64,000 bases of DNA from Eudorina sp. 2006-703-Eu-15 (GCA_003117195.1 BDSI01000044.1:189952-253951), one strand, 5' to 3'; counted from the stretch's first letter, positions 48,537 through 60,569 are shown. Notes: generated by a model from the sequence alone, not told the origin. Numbers and translations are program-made.

Positions 48537-51308
48537 ATGGCAGCACGCAAAGTTACGAAATCAGCATGGCCGGACTGGCAACATGGCTCATCCATAATAC
48601 CTGATACTCTGCGATATGATACCAGAGCTGGTGGCGACTCGGCGTTTTGGGAACATGAGTCGGAGCCGGGTCACAGCACCACAACGTTTGGCCCTTCTCG
48701 TCGCTCAAGAAGCCCAAAGGTATGAACAAAGATGAGCCTTAATACCTCGGAATCGTTGTTGTATGTGGGTCATGCGTAAAGGCCGGAAACCCTGCCACGT
48801 GCCCCCTCATCCTGACGCAGCGCACTGTCGGCGCGCACACTGGGGCGTCGTCCTCGGCCCCGACTAGCCCCCGCACTCAACAATTGATGCTCAAGCATAG
48901 AGCCAGCGCCCTCATCCAGAAGTACTCCGGACCCCGCTGGGTGAGCTTCCGTTGGTCGGCCGACATGTGCACCCCTCCCCAAGGCCTGTGTCCGCCGCCC
49001 GTCGGACCCGGCGTCCACCCCACCCCCGATACCCACTGCCCGCTATCGCCCGTGAATCTCTTTTCCTGACACAGAGGGAAGCTCAGCGGACGAAATGGTT
49101 GCTTGACTTGGTGTTCCACATCGACCAGGACTACCGCCAGCACATCTCGCAGCAGGCCGCGCAGATAGTGAGTGGATAGGCCTCCCTGTCGTTCGGGGGA
49201 CTAGCACTGGGAAGGGCAAGTGGAAATGAGAGTGGAAGAGCCATGCGCTTGGTTGTGCCAGGTACTGGGGCCATGCGGGGAGCTGCGCGGGGATTTACGC
49301 ACGCGCGTTGTCAGGGGCTGCCTGCAGAGTCAGCCATGAGCCCATGACACATGGTCCATAAACAGGCCTCCTGCTGGCTGCACGTTCAGCACAAGCGCAT
49401 CCTCATCATCATATTTCCAAGCGGCGCTGCGGACGCACTAATCGCCGACCCTTATCGTGCGCGGTGCTTTCCTGTGTCGCGCAGGCAGCGCTGAACGATC
49501 AGATCGAGCACACCACCGGCATGCAGGTGGCCGCAGCAGAGGCTTTGCAGACACAGGTACGGCAATGTACGATTCCTACGGTCACGTCAGGTGGTCGTGC
49601 ACGCGTGCGCGGGCTGGTGCCCTGGTTTGTCGGGGGTCACATTGTCTGTCGGGGATTTCATTGTCTGTCGGGGTTATATTGTCTGTCGGGGATTACATTG
49701 TCAGGGAGCGACAGTATACATCTGTTTAACTCCGCACGATCGTACACAACGACACCGTGCAGTATTCCGTACCCTTCCAGCACCTTATTATGACAGCATT
49801 TGCGCCGTGTCATCACAGCCCTTCCCGGTCGTAAGGCACTCGGGTGTGGGATGTCTCATGCGCGCATGCCTGCTGCAGAACGAGCGGCTGCGGCGGCGGG
49901 TGGGTGAGCTGGAGCAGCAGCTGCGGCTCTCGCAGGGGGCCCTTTTGGACATGCAGGTGTGTGTGCCCTGGAGCCCCGGGAGGTTCACCCATGGGCCATG
50001 GCACCTGAACGAAGATACGTTTGTCACCGGAATCCCCGGGCGCTGCTCCGTATGTGCGTGCATCTGCTGTATGTGTGCGTGCGCGCGTGCACGTGCATCG
50101 AGCTTGGTTATAAGAAGGACCGCTCCTCGGGGACACCCTTACACCAGCGGCGGTGCCGGGGGGCCAAAGGCGCCGCAGCTGCAAACGCTGCGCTGCGCTC
50201 GAAAGAATGCGCCCAGAACCGGAAGAGGACGCCTCCCAGAAAGCGAGGCGGCAGCGGGCGCCAGCCGAACTCTGCGCGGGGCATGCGGCGCGACCGACCG
50301 TTCCATGTGCGCAGTCTGGGGCGCCGGGGGCGTTCCGGGGCGGCTTGTGCCGTCCGGAGTGCTACGAGCCGAGTGGCGCTTCCCTCTCATTCCTGCCTTC
50401 GGCGCAGAATCGCATCGCCGCCAGCGAGGTCGCGCTGAACGAGGCTGAGGAGGCATCGCGGTCGGCCTCCGAGGAGTGCTACCAGCTGCAGCAGGTGGGG
50501 TACCCTGGTCCTGTGGAGCGAGCACGACAGAGTGCCAACATAAAAATACGGTAGTGTTCAGCCCACGAACCCCGATTCGCTGCAACCCAATCTGTCCTCA
50601 AATGGCCATGCAGCTGGATGGCTTGCCCAAAGTAACGGCATGTAGCTGTACGGCTGTCTTGGGTTGGCAGCAACTTGCGGCCGCCTCACCCCACATGCGA
50701 TGCACCCTCCCAGCGGATACCACCGTGCGCGCGTTCCACCACCACCTCCTCTCCTGTCTCCCCGCAGACCCACATGCCATTTTTGTCTCGAATATCCAAA
50801 TAGCCAAACACACACACATACAGCTGCTTGGTTTGGTTCGGGCGGGTCTCTTCTCTAAACACTCCTGCGGTGACCTCCCTCCCGCCCGGCCCTCCACAAG
50901 GCGGTGGCGGTGCTGGCGGAGCACGACGCCTCAGCTCGCAAGCTGCTGGCCAACCGGACGCACGTCATGAAGGAGGCGCTGCTGGCATCGCGGGGGCGCG
51001 TGCGGCAGGCGGCGGAGAACAGCAAGCGGCACCGACTGGAGGTAGCGGAGGTGCTGGCGCAGCAGCGGCAGCGGGCGGAGGCGGACCGCACCGCGCTAAC
51101 GGCGCAGGTGGAGTCGAGCCTGGCGGCTGCCAACACGCTTCTGGAGACCGCCACGCGGCTGGATGTGGACCGGTTGCGGCTCGAGCTGGAAGCGTACAAG
51201 GAACCCTGGACATATGCTGCGGGCGACAAGAGCCCCACAAGGAGGAAGGACTTGACGAAACGGCTGGGGCTGAAGCAGAAGAGCATGAATGTTCAAGTGC
51301 CGTTTTGA
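48537..51308 (+). CDS. Coiled-coil protein (7 exons, 346 aa), unrecognised
   Basis: Exons: 48537-48719, 48821-48940, 49075-49167, 49485-49556, 49879-49956, 50408-50494, 50901-51308, all phase 0 with GT-AG sites. The first ~100 residues are polar and Ser-rich (MAARKVTKSAWPDWQHG). From KWLLDLVFHIDQDYRQH (exon 3) onward the protein is largely helical and charged, with heptad-like runs such as NERLRRRVGELEQQLRLSQG and EVALNEAEEASRSASEE, and a long Ala/Glu/Arg-rich coil in exon 7. It ends in a Lys/Arg-rich stretch (SPTRRKDLTKRLGLKQKS). There is no other domain. Such coils in green algae are often basal-body, axonemal or cytoskeletal proteins, but this is only inference. All-phase-0 introns leave open that small exons were missed between exons 5 and 6. 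Confidence 0.68.
49638..49705 (+). repeat. 18-19-bp tandem repeat with core ATTGTCTGTCGGGG
   Basis: The core starts at 49641, 49660 and 49678 inside an intron of the coiled-coil gene, with degenerate copies on either side. Confidence 0.8.
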
Positions 51309-52270
51309 AGATGGGTTTGGGATCTCGAGCGAGGCCGTGGGCTTGGCTGGGGAAGGGCGACGGCGGGGTCACATCAGGCAGCGTCCGTGCGACAAAAGCG
51401 GACGGCAGTTATCGCGGAGCTGAGGGAAGATGGCGATGTTGTCTGAAGGTCAGTTTGTTGGGCAATGCCCTACACAGTTATTGCGGGATCGCAAGCTTGA
51501 TGGAGACTGCGTGGCGGGGCATTCCCGACACTGCGTCATCCGGTGCTTTCGCGCCAAGTCAGAGTTACTTTGCTTGCTCATGCCATGCAGTCTATGCACT
51601 GGGCCGTTTTGTGTTTCCTGTTGACGTGGGGGCGACCGTGTTCGACAAGTACATACCATGGGTGCCGCGCGTATGCCGTGCTTCGACTTAACGAATGTCT
51701 TGCCATGAGACTAATTGTTTGTGCCCAAACTGTTATTATTAATGATGAGAGCTCGCATATCGGAGGATGTTTTGATGTTGTGCGACGTGCCGGTTTCGAT
51801 TGACCCAAGGGTCAGCAATCCATTTTTGAGTCAAATACTTCAGGCGTTGAAGTAACAATGTCATATCTCCACTGCATTAACATGACATACATATCGCAGC
51901 TTCTGAAGGCTGCCCTGCCCCCTGCGATGTATTGGCTTTCGAGCTAGTCCGGCGCGACGCCACTATAAATAAAAGAATAGTATTCTTTGCATAAATTAAG
52001 AGTTGTCCCATCGTGTGCATCTTCGCCGATGCTGCGATGCAGAAGTGACTGTTGGCTCGGTACCTCGGTTGGCTCTGTGCTGTACTACACAAGCCCAAAT
52101 AAAGTCTGGGAGCCACACCACTGTTATCAAACGAGGTACCCTCCACGCTAAAGGTGTTAAAGCTTTACAGTATGACATAAACCTCTTCGACGTTTGGAGG
52201 GTGACTGATGCAGATGTGAGGGATGCCTACTGCGGGACCCTTTTGCCCTTTGCGTGAAGCTTGAAATATA
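51309..52270. other. Intergenic region between coiled-coil gene and phosphatase gene
   Basis: 962 bp between tandem genes. It contains the 3' UTR of the former and the promoter and 5' UTR of the latter. AT content rises from about 51700 to 52200. No TGTAA signal and no supportable ORF are seen. Confidence 0.4.
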
Positions 52271-55200
52271 ATGGCAGTCTTAGACCTGCCTCCCACGCTC
52301 GAGCAGGTTGCGGAGCTATGTCAGGCTTTGCTAGCCTCTTTGCCTGGGGGAGCCAAGCAGCTTAAGGCGGTGTTGCCGGCTGACCAGCTCGTTTCAATTT
52401 TGCGGGCTACGGAGGCTGAACTTCGCACGGAGCCAAGCCTGGTGGAGATTTCGGTTGAGGACCCGAACGCGGAAGTTCTCGTATTCGGTGACACTCATGG
52501 ACACTTCCCTGACGTAGCGCACATGTGAGAAAGACAATCAAAGTGCGCAGTTATCTTGCAAGGTCATCTCAGTTGCAAGCTGTCAGATCCCAACAACTTG
52601 TTGATGTCGCAGGCTCAAAGAGCTCGGCAACCCATCGCCGACCCGCATCTTCGTCTTCAATGGAGACTACGTCGACCGTGGCAGCTGGGGTGTGGAGCTC
52701 ATAGCGCTGCTCTGTTGCCTGAAGTGCGCCTTGCCGAAGTGCGTGTACCTGCTGCGTGGCAACCACGAGAGTAGCACGTGCACCAAGTACTATGGGTACA
52801 GCCAGGAGATCCGAGCCAAGTACGAGAAGCAGTCCAAGGTCCGGACGACTGGACACTGATATCGGGGATGCGGGGCAGGCTGATGTACGAGCTGTGCACG
52901 TGGCAAGGGCCGTGTGCCCTGGACCAAGCCGCAGTGTTTTACACGGCTGGCTAGCTACAGCTTTCAACACGCACTGCTGAATGCTGAATGATCTGTGCTC
53001 GCAGGACGTGTATTCGGCCTCGAAGAAGCTCTTCTCTGTGATGCCACTGGCTGCGCTTATTCAGCGCAACACGCTGGTGATGCACGGAGGTACGTGCGCG
53101 ACAAACGCCTAAATTAGGACGGGATTATTTTGAGCGCGTGCACATCCTGTTCCGCACTGGACAGTGTCTCCTGAGGCCGCCGAACACGAGGGTCCCGAGT
53201 CATGCTGGTTGCTACTGTGTTACGAACGCCCCGCACCTTCGTGTGCGTATGCTCACTTGCAGGGCTGTTCCGGAAGCCGCCAGAACCGAAGCGCGGGGCG
53301 AAGCGGCGGAAGTCTATGCACCCGATGCGTGCCGGCGCAAAGCTGGAGCCTGGCAATTTGGATCACCTGCGGCAAGCCACCAAGGGCGGGATGGACCCTG
53401 ACGGTAGGTCGCCAATAGCCCAGTTGCATTCGCAACGCGGAGCCGATGAGGTTGACCATGTGGCGCCGATAGCTGGCTCGGTATCCGTTAGATTGATGAA
53501 CAGACTGGGTCTTGAACCTACCTTCGTGGGTCCTGAAGACAACAGATACCCAAGTCTCTGACTAACGGGAGCTGTGCTACCTAGCTCGTAAATAATGTTG
53601 GGCAATGTAAATAATGTTGGGCAAACAGATGATGCGGTTTGATTGGCACTTGTTAGCGTTGGAGCAATACTCCCTGGGGCACGTTCGTTGGATGTTGCCT
53701 TCCGCCTGAGCCTGCGTCGGCGGGCCTTGATGCAACATTTATACCCAAGTCTCTGACCAACGGGACGTTGCAAGATTTGGTCTGGCGCACTTCATTGTCT
53801 AGAAAGCTGTCTTTCACCTCCATCTTACCTCTTGTCAGCGTGGTGGTGGTTTGGACCAGTTCTTATTCGTTGGGCGTTGGGACAGATGTAGTCTGCTGTC
53901 GTCTGCTCATTGCCGGCGGTGATCAAGTCCCGGAACTGTACGACCAGGACATCCTTGTCAACTGTGCCTGGCGTGGGACTGCATTGCTCTATAAGCGGTC
54001 CAGGGTTGCAGTGCAATCGTAGAGCTGATGATCACATGGTTGCTGCAGGGCCCGGCATGGTCATTATGTGTGCACATTGACAAATCCCTGCAATTCCACT
54101 CGGTGCACGCGCGGCTGCAGTCGGTTGGGTTGATGAACAGACTCAGTTCTGTTGCCTTCCTCATGAGGCCGCCTCGGCGGTTCCTGATTCAACCAATATA
54201 CCCAAGTCTCTGACCACCGACTGCTCCGCATGGCCTCCCGCAACTGACGTAGCGCTGGGCCGCAACCACGCGAACCCGACTGCCCACGTCCACCGTCCAC
54301 AACCGCAGGCACCGGATCATCTCTGCTTGCCACGGACGTCCTGTGGAGCGACCCGGTTGCCGCGCCGGGCTTCTGCGAGAACGACGCACGCGGCGTTGGA
54401 CTCACCTTTGGCCCCGACGTGACAGAGGTGGGTGCTGGCCTCGGAATTCTGGGTCGTATGCTTTGGCCCCGGCACTGTCTCCCTTGCGCCATTATGCAGC
54501 CGACTGTCAAGGTTGGCGCCACTGCATGATAAATAGGGCTTCACTCCATTCGGCAACACATTCTACCCTTAACTGCGTTCTCGTTAAATACTCAAGAAGT
54601 CATCAAGAAGTCGACGGCATTTGTTATGCCTCGACGATTTTAAATCTTCACCGCGCAATCTTCCCTGCCTGCTCGCGCAAACCGAAATTCCGTCCATAGG
54701 CTTTCTTGCGCGCGAACGGTCTGCGGCTCATCATTCGGTCCCACGAGGGTCCGGACGCGCGGGACAAGCGGTCGGATCTTCCGCAGGTGCTGCAAGGCTA
54801 CAGCTACGACCATAACACGCCAGGTAGGCCTTGCGGGCACGTCGACCATGCGCGGGAACGGACACATGTTTGAGTCGCGTTGACAGTGACGCAATGAGGG
54901 AACGGAAATGCGCTGTATGGTGGCCGGAAGTGACTGGATCGCGCGTTGAGTGTCTGTCAACGTGATCCATGACAGGTTTCGTGAAGATTGCGCGTCTTCG
55001 GCTATGAGTTCATTGCCTGCAGCCTCGCCAGGTGGTTTGGCACAGGCGCAGTGACGCGGTGGCGCGATCCAGTTGGCCATTGCAGCAGGCTAGGGCCAGT
55101 CTGAAGAGAGTTATGTCGCAACCAAACTCTCTGTCTTTGGTGTCTTTTTAACCGAATGCGTGTGGGCCTCGAACGCAACCGCTCAATCATACGCGGTTAA

Positions 55201-56135
55201 CCCAGTGGCCCCTTTATGGTCTTTCCATGCGCAGCGGGCAAGCTGGTGACCGTCTTCTCGGCGCCCGACTATCCGCAGTTCCAGGTGGTAGAGGATGAGG
55301 GCGAGAACGCTGGAAAGCGGTATGAGAACCTAGCGGCTGTGGCGGTGCTGGGCGCTCCGGACTTCGCCACTCCCACGATGCGCACGTTCGCTGCAGTGAA
55401 ACCGCGCCCAAAGGTGCGTGTGAGCGGCCACATTAAGGCGATGTAACATCCCTGCTTTGGGTTTACTTCCGCTGCATGGTCTGTCCATCACTGCTCATGC
55501 GTCGTAGGCAGTCTGCCTTGTAAGCATTGCAAGCGGCCTTTCTCTCAAAGCGTGGCTGCGCTTGTTCACCAATGTCACACGTCGTCCCCTCTGGTGGGCA
55601 GGCGGATGCCTACTATGACTACGCGGCCTGCTGTGACAGCGACACGGAGCCGCCTGACGGCAGCGAGGGTGGTTCCGCAGGGGCCAGCGAGGCGGAGATG
55701 GAGGGAGACGAGGCAGGGGGTCCGTCCGCACCGCAGACGGTGGACATGGCGGAAGCCAAGCCCATGGACGCGACCGAGGTTATGGAGGCGACTGCCACCG
55801 TTTCAGTACCCTCTGATGTGGCAGCGCCTTCCGCGCTGGGGACCGAAGACGCTGTTCCTGTCGGCGGCGACGCTATGGACACTGAGGAGCAAGGCGGGCA
55901 GGCCGACGGCTCGACGGGCAATGAGGGTCGTGCTGATGATGAGGCCAACATGGCGATGACGCCCGAGCCGCGCGTCGGAGCCGCCACCGACGCGACCGCA
56001 GGACCTGCCTCGGCGGCGCCGCTGACCAGTGCGGTCGAGGCCATGCCGGCAGCTGCCGAGGGTGCAGCCGAGGGTGCTGAGTCGACGGCGACGGGGGTCG
56101 TGGCGGGGAGTACGATTGAGGCGGAGGCGGGTTGA
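52271..56135 (+). CDS. PPP-family Ser/Thr protein phosphatase, PP5-related (8 exons, 553 aa)
   Basis: Exons: 52271-52524, 52613-52838, 53005-53089, 53263-53403, 54309-54427, 54700-54823, 55235-55413, 55602-56135; phases match throughout. It hydrolyses phosphoserine/phosphothreonine with two metals. Motifs in order: GDTHG (Asp74, His76), GDYVDRG (Asp103, Asp106), GNHE (Asn135, His136), MHGG (His187), LWSDP, IIRSHE and FSAPDY (FSAPNY in most PPPs). The N-terminus is a short helical leader resembling the PP5 linker, with no TPR domain. A basic, Pro-rich insertion (PPEPKRGAKRRK) follows HGG and could serve as an NLS. The C-terminal exon adds a ~175-residue acidic Ala/Glu/Gly/Thr tail without a domain. 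The exon 2 donor (GTCCGG) is non-consensus. If the exon 7 donor is not used, translation stops at 55444-55446 and the acidic tail is lost. Confidence 0.9.
53493..53570 (+). repeat. Intronic repeat module, copy 1
   Basis: Begins TTGATGAACAGACT and ends ATACCCAAGTCTCTGACTAA. Both words recur in the same order about 640 bp further on in the same phosphatase intron. Confidence 0.75.
53588..53624 (+). repeat. 19-bp tandem duplication
   Basis: GTAAATAATGTTGGGCAA occurs twice in succession inside the phosphatase intron. Confidence 0.9.
53741..53765 (+). repeat. Intronic repeat module, partial copy
   Basis: Only the ATACCCAAGTCTCTGACCAA end of the module is present here. Confidence 0.75.
54130..54217 (+). 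repeat. Intronic repeat module, copy 2
   Basis: TTGATGAACAGACT at the left end and ATACCCAAGTCTCTGACCAC at the right end, with a diverged middle. Confidence 0.75.
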
Positions 56136-56418
56136 TGCATTATGTGAGGTGGAGGCGGGGTAGTGAAGTAAGCAAGCAAGAGCCGTAGCAGGGGAAGTCG
56201 AAGTAGGGGCCATGTCGATGCGTCGAAGGGACGACAGAGGGGTAGGCACAGTAGCTTAGGCGGTCATAAGGGTCGCTATGTCTGTCATGCAACTTGAACG
56301 GATGTGTGCGTCGGCGGCCCCTCCGCGGGGTTCGGAACGGCTTGACATTCTCAGTTGTTCGACAGCAGGCTGTAGTACGAAGTAAGCAGGTTGTCGATTA
56401 TGCCGCCGCAGGAGTCAG

Positions 56419-56423
56419 TGTAA
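56419..56423 (+). terminator. Polyadenylation signal TGTAA of the phosphatase gene
   Basis: TGTAA lies 284 bp after the stop codon, the first in this 3' region. Confidence 0.5.
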
Positions 56424-57782
56424 CTTGGTTAGGTCAGCTTGAGGGTAGTATGCATCATTCGATAAGGACTGTTACAGGGAATGAACAGACAACCTTCATG
56501 CGCGCCAGCGGATTTGTACGGCGTGACTGTGTATGTGTCGGCATTCAAATGGCGTGTGCCGATTTCATCGGTGTTTGGGCGGTGTGCCGCACGGAGCGCT
56601 TTGTTAATCTGCCTTTATTTAAAGACATTACGATGAACATATCATTTCCATGATGCGGTGCCGGTGTTTTGGCGTACGTGTACAGGGGCCTCTCATCTCC
56701 TCAGGATGCTTCATAAAGTCCTTGGCCGTTTGGCAATCGGTTTGCCATCGTTTTCTGCTGTGTGGTTTGGGGTGCGATATCCTCAGCAATGCATTCAGTC
56801 GCTCCGGTTGAATGCGTGGTCTGTCGTACAGCGCCGTGACGTACGTGTAACGGTGCGTGTGCCAACTGCCAAGCCCTCTGCTCCCATGCTCATGCTGCGT
56901 GCACGTCCCGACAGTTTACCTTCTTCAATCATCCCCGTAATTACGTACCATTTCAAGCTTTGCAACGCATTGCTCATGGACTCTATTGATGCCCGCCTGG
57001 CCAAATGGGCGAAGTAGTTGGACAAAAATGGGCAAGGTAGTTGTACCGCGAACCGCCAAAATCAATATGAAACACTTAAGCATGCAGAAAGCACCATACC
57101 TTTCACAACACCAAAAGTAAGAAATGAAAATCAATAAAGGCGGGGCGGACATACGCCGAGGCGCAAATAGTCACACTACTGGGCAGCACTGCAACCCTGC
57201 CGACAACACTTCAGTCGCTCCTCTGTAGGCTCGGAGCGACCAACGACCAGGCCCACAGTACCTGCCTACACATCCATCGACACACGGTAGAAACCGCAGG
57301 CGCAATCAACCGGACCCGGCGAGTGATGGAGGGTGGCTGGGATAACATGACCGTGGCCCTGTGGTGCGGGTATACAGGGGTGAATACACCCTACCGTAAT
57401 ACACCACCCCTCAGTTCCCCACCCCCTAAATACACGCCAGGCTCCGGCCGGCGTACATGTTATTATTACCGTTACATCATATCACCACCGTTCGCAAGCT
57501 GCAGGTCGGTGCCACGCACACGCCGACCGACAGACATTGCTACATCCAATTACCGTACCTTGCGCATGTGTTTCATCGCGTCTCGCAACGGCTGGCAAAG
57601 GGACAGAAAACCTCCCCGATTGGCCAAAACAATGTACGGTGGCCAAGCCAGGACAAGGATAACAATGAATCGACAGATTTCGGTCGGGCAGCGCTAAGAC
57701 ACTCGTCCTGACATCGAGAGAGTTACATGTCGTACAAGGGCTGACATATACGTATGTGTCGATCAGCCACCGGCTACTCAGT
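56424..57782. other. Intergenic region
   Basis: 1.4 kb, AT-richer to about 57150. It holds a small perfect inverted repeat (GTCGCTCC at 57214-57221, GGAGCGAC at 57233-57240). Frames at 56294-57017 lack coding composition. No gene is supported. Confidence 0.4.
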
Positions 57783-58860
57783 CTATTCGCATGCAGTCGC
57801 GGCATTCATGGCGGGAACGAAGCCATCGGTGCAGGCAGTCCGAAGCAGTCCGAAATTATAACCAGTCGTCTGTTGTATGTAGCGCATAATCGCAAACTGT
57901 ACAAACAGAACCAAGACAGTGGTCATGAGAAGGAGCCACCAACGCCCGCGAAGGCGGACCCCGCCAGAGCTCCTGCTGAGTGCAGCTAGGCCGAGGGCCG
58001 CCTCCGCCTCCACCGTTTCCAGCGGCAGCGCAACCGTCGTCGTCCTCGCTGGCTGGCAGGTTCTCGGTGGCGGGATGAGGTGTCCACCATCACCCCTGCC
58101 CTACGAGATCGCCCACCTCCACACGCGCCGGGGGCAAACGCGACACCGTACATGGTGTCCACAAACGAGTTTAGATGCGAGGGCAGTCGGGGCCGTGAGC
58201 GGTAAAGCGTGTGTGTTTAGGGGGACGGACCGGACACAGTATCGAGTGAGGCTGTAGGGTGATGGTGACGTTCCGTCAGGACGGACGACTGGACGTGGCC
58301 CACAGATTCCCCATTCACGGAATGCCTTAGTACGACCTGCATGGCGAGTGCAGGCCCCCTCGAAAAAACCAGCAGTCGGGTGGACGGCGAGGGGGCTGGG
58401 GAATACCCAGTGGCAGGATGTATGGAGCCGTCATCGGGGCCTGACACCCCAGGTACCACAAACACTCCCGTCCCCCCTTCCCCGCCGACGCCGCGCGCCG
58501 CCGCCTGTCCCACGCAGCGCCGCCTCCATGGGCTGGAAACCGTCGTACAGTACTGTTCATACGCGGTGCGTCTCCTGCTTGCGGAAAGGGCACCGCCGAG
58601 CCCAGGTGAACCTGGCGCGGGCGAAAAAGCGGATGAAGGGAGTGGGTCGGAGGATCAGGACATGGCTTTCTTTTCCTCCTCCCCCTTTTCCCACCCCGTC
58701 TACCAATCATCTAGACATACAATCCGGCCACTCGTGGGCTCATCGTTAACTATTGTGGCGTGCGTCTGTACCTCACCTCCAGCACGTGGGTATCCAGCAT
58801 AACGCCCAGCAGCGCCGCCTGCGCCGCCGCCGTGTCGTCGGCCCCTTTGTCTCGGAAATG
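57783..58860 (-). CDS. Unresolved multi-exon gene or gene remnant with C-terminal membrane span
   Basis: Two exon-like pieces are convincing on their own. The piece at 58860-58777 encodes 28 residues, HFRDKGADDTAAAQAALLGV continuing MLDTHVLE, with GC3-rich codons and a GAG|GTGAGG donor. The last piece, ending at 57783, has an acceptor CCTGCCAG near 58048 and encodes LPLETVEAEAALGLAALS, then a hydrophobic span (WWLLLMTTVLVLFVQFAIM) and a ~40-residue tail before its stop. Pieces between them (58220-58620) are open but their frame order is unclear. Just upstream, LLALEREDWELEGTALPGS is also coding-like but in another frame, with no GT donor between it and the 58860 piece. I do not recognise the protein. 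It may be an active gene I cannot splice, or one damaged near the LINE cluster. Confidence 0.3.
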
Positions 58861-59344
58861 CTAGGGGATCCGGGAAGGGCGGTCCCCTCAAGCTCCCAAT
58901 CCTCGCGTTCCAGCGCCAGTAAGCCGCCCTGGGACAAGACACCCGTACGACATGCGCCGCGCGCTGCTTTGAAACCACACAAGTTATACAACGGCCCTCG
59001 TTACGGGATGCATTTGGAGGTGGGTTTGTCAAAAGATTCATTCTCCATCGAGATCGAGCTCCAGGAAGAGATTCATCCACCAAGCGGTCAATGCACGCAT
59101 GTCGGTAGGGGCAGTCCCAGAACTCCCCTTCCCCTGGACCTTGGCATGGCAGAACGCTTGGGGCCCCACGGAGGCAGGTCAGTCCCCCTTGTGTCAATCA
59201 ATCTAGACAGCCAAGGGCCCCCCAGGGTTGTTTTTCTTTTTCACCCCCCACCACCTCCCAGAGCCCCGCATGCAAATCCCAAGCTTTTGGCCCATCAAGT
59301 CCCAGTCGCCTGATGCCGACCTACGGCGCTACGGGCCGACCTAC
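58861..59344. other. Stretch between the unresolved gene and the LINE cluster
   Basis: Contains coding-like but frame-conflicting sequence near 58870-58950 (minus strand). The rest has no supported feature. Confidence 0.35.
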
Positions 59345-60200
59345 TAGATGTGCACCCGTAGCTGCTGCTGTTGCTCCCAGCGACGCTGCTCGTGGCGCCG
59401 TTGCTGGTCCATTATGGCGTCCGCTGCGCCCGCCTGTGGTCCGAGCCAGGTGAGTGCCGATGGCGGGCCACCAGCGGAGCAGCTCGGAGGGGTCATCCGT
59501 AGCCATGCTGACGGTGTGCAGCAGCCAGTCGCGGAACTTGGCAATCGGATCCGGGAAGTCGAGGTAGAGGAGCCGCACTCATAGGAGTCCGGGGCCCGGT
59601 GATTGCGCCCCGGGGGCTGCTGCCAAGGAGGTGACAACAAGCCGGTGGTCAAAAGGTTGCCCACAGTCCACAGTGCAGGAGCGGACGTTGGCGGTTGCGC
59701 AAGAGGACACCATCACCCAGTCCAACTGGGATGCTCCACGAGGATGAGGAAGGTCAAGCTGCACACCGAGGTATGGAGAAGGCGGAAGCAGTTGATGAAC
59801 AGCGGACAGGCGTCAGCGAAGTGGCCCGCTGTGGCAACATCACGGCCATGGTCGGTTCCTCGGGCATCGAGGGAGGGCTCGATGAAGTCGGGGCCCGGCC
59901 GGGAAATGAATCAGCGCCAGCCGAGAGAAGGCAGGTCCTGATGCGGACCAGCAGGGACGGCCACGGTCAGACTCCACAGCGGGGCACCACCAGCCCCAAA
60001 CCACTCGGTGGCGCAGACGGTGAGAGCAGGGCTTTGCCCCGGCTTTGTCCCCTGGCATCGGTATCCTGGAGGCAGACGACGTCAAGCCGCAGGAGTACCA
60101 GGATCACGCAAGGGCGGGGAGGCACGCACCCATGCCATTCTGCAGCGCCCCCAACAGACCACACACATTGTACGAGCCCAGCCGCAGCGGGGAAGGGCCC
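59345..60200 (-). mobile_element. LINE endonuclease-domain fragment, frameshifted
   Basis: Read on the minus strand from about 60200 with several frameshifts, the sequence follows the AP-endonuclease domain of a LINE ORF2. It has a start like LRLGSYNVCGL, LRLDVVCLQDT (usual form VCLQET), EPSLDARG with FADACPLFINCFRLLH, then LDWVMVSSCATANV and FDHRLVVTSL (usual SDHRPV end motif). It continues into a linker (VRLLYLDFPDPIAKFRDWLL) and breaks off near 59345. Frameshifts and in-frame stops mark it as dead. It lies downstream (3') of the RT fragment, not upstream as in an intact element, so it is a separate copy or a rearranged piece. Confidence 0.75.
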
Positions 60201-60569
60201 GAGGGTTGGCTGCCAGGGCGCGGCCGCCGCATTACGCGTGCATGGCGTCCTTCTGCCCGCCCTCAGCGGGGCGATGATAGAGAAACTGATGTGCGTTGAG
60301 GCTACGAACAGTTCATTACGCATACTGCGATGCTGCATAAGCAAAGTCGACCAGGCAGTGGCGCTGAAGAGCGTTGACGACTCTTGGCACAACAAGCTCA
60401 TGGAGTCAAGACAAGGTACCGCGGTTCAGCTCCTGGGGGCGCTTTGCTCAGACGGCCCCAAACAAGGCGCTTTCATCCAGACCAGGGCAAAAGAGACCTA
60501 TTTGTTATTAATGCAAGGCAGGTGAAATGTTCGACGGCACAGGAATGCACGAATGCTGCTCGTTAGGAT

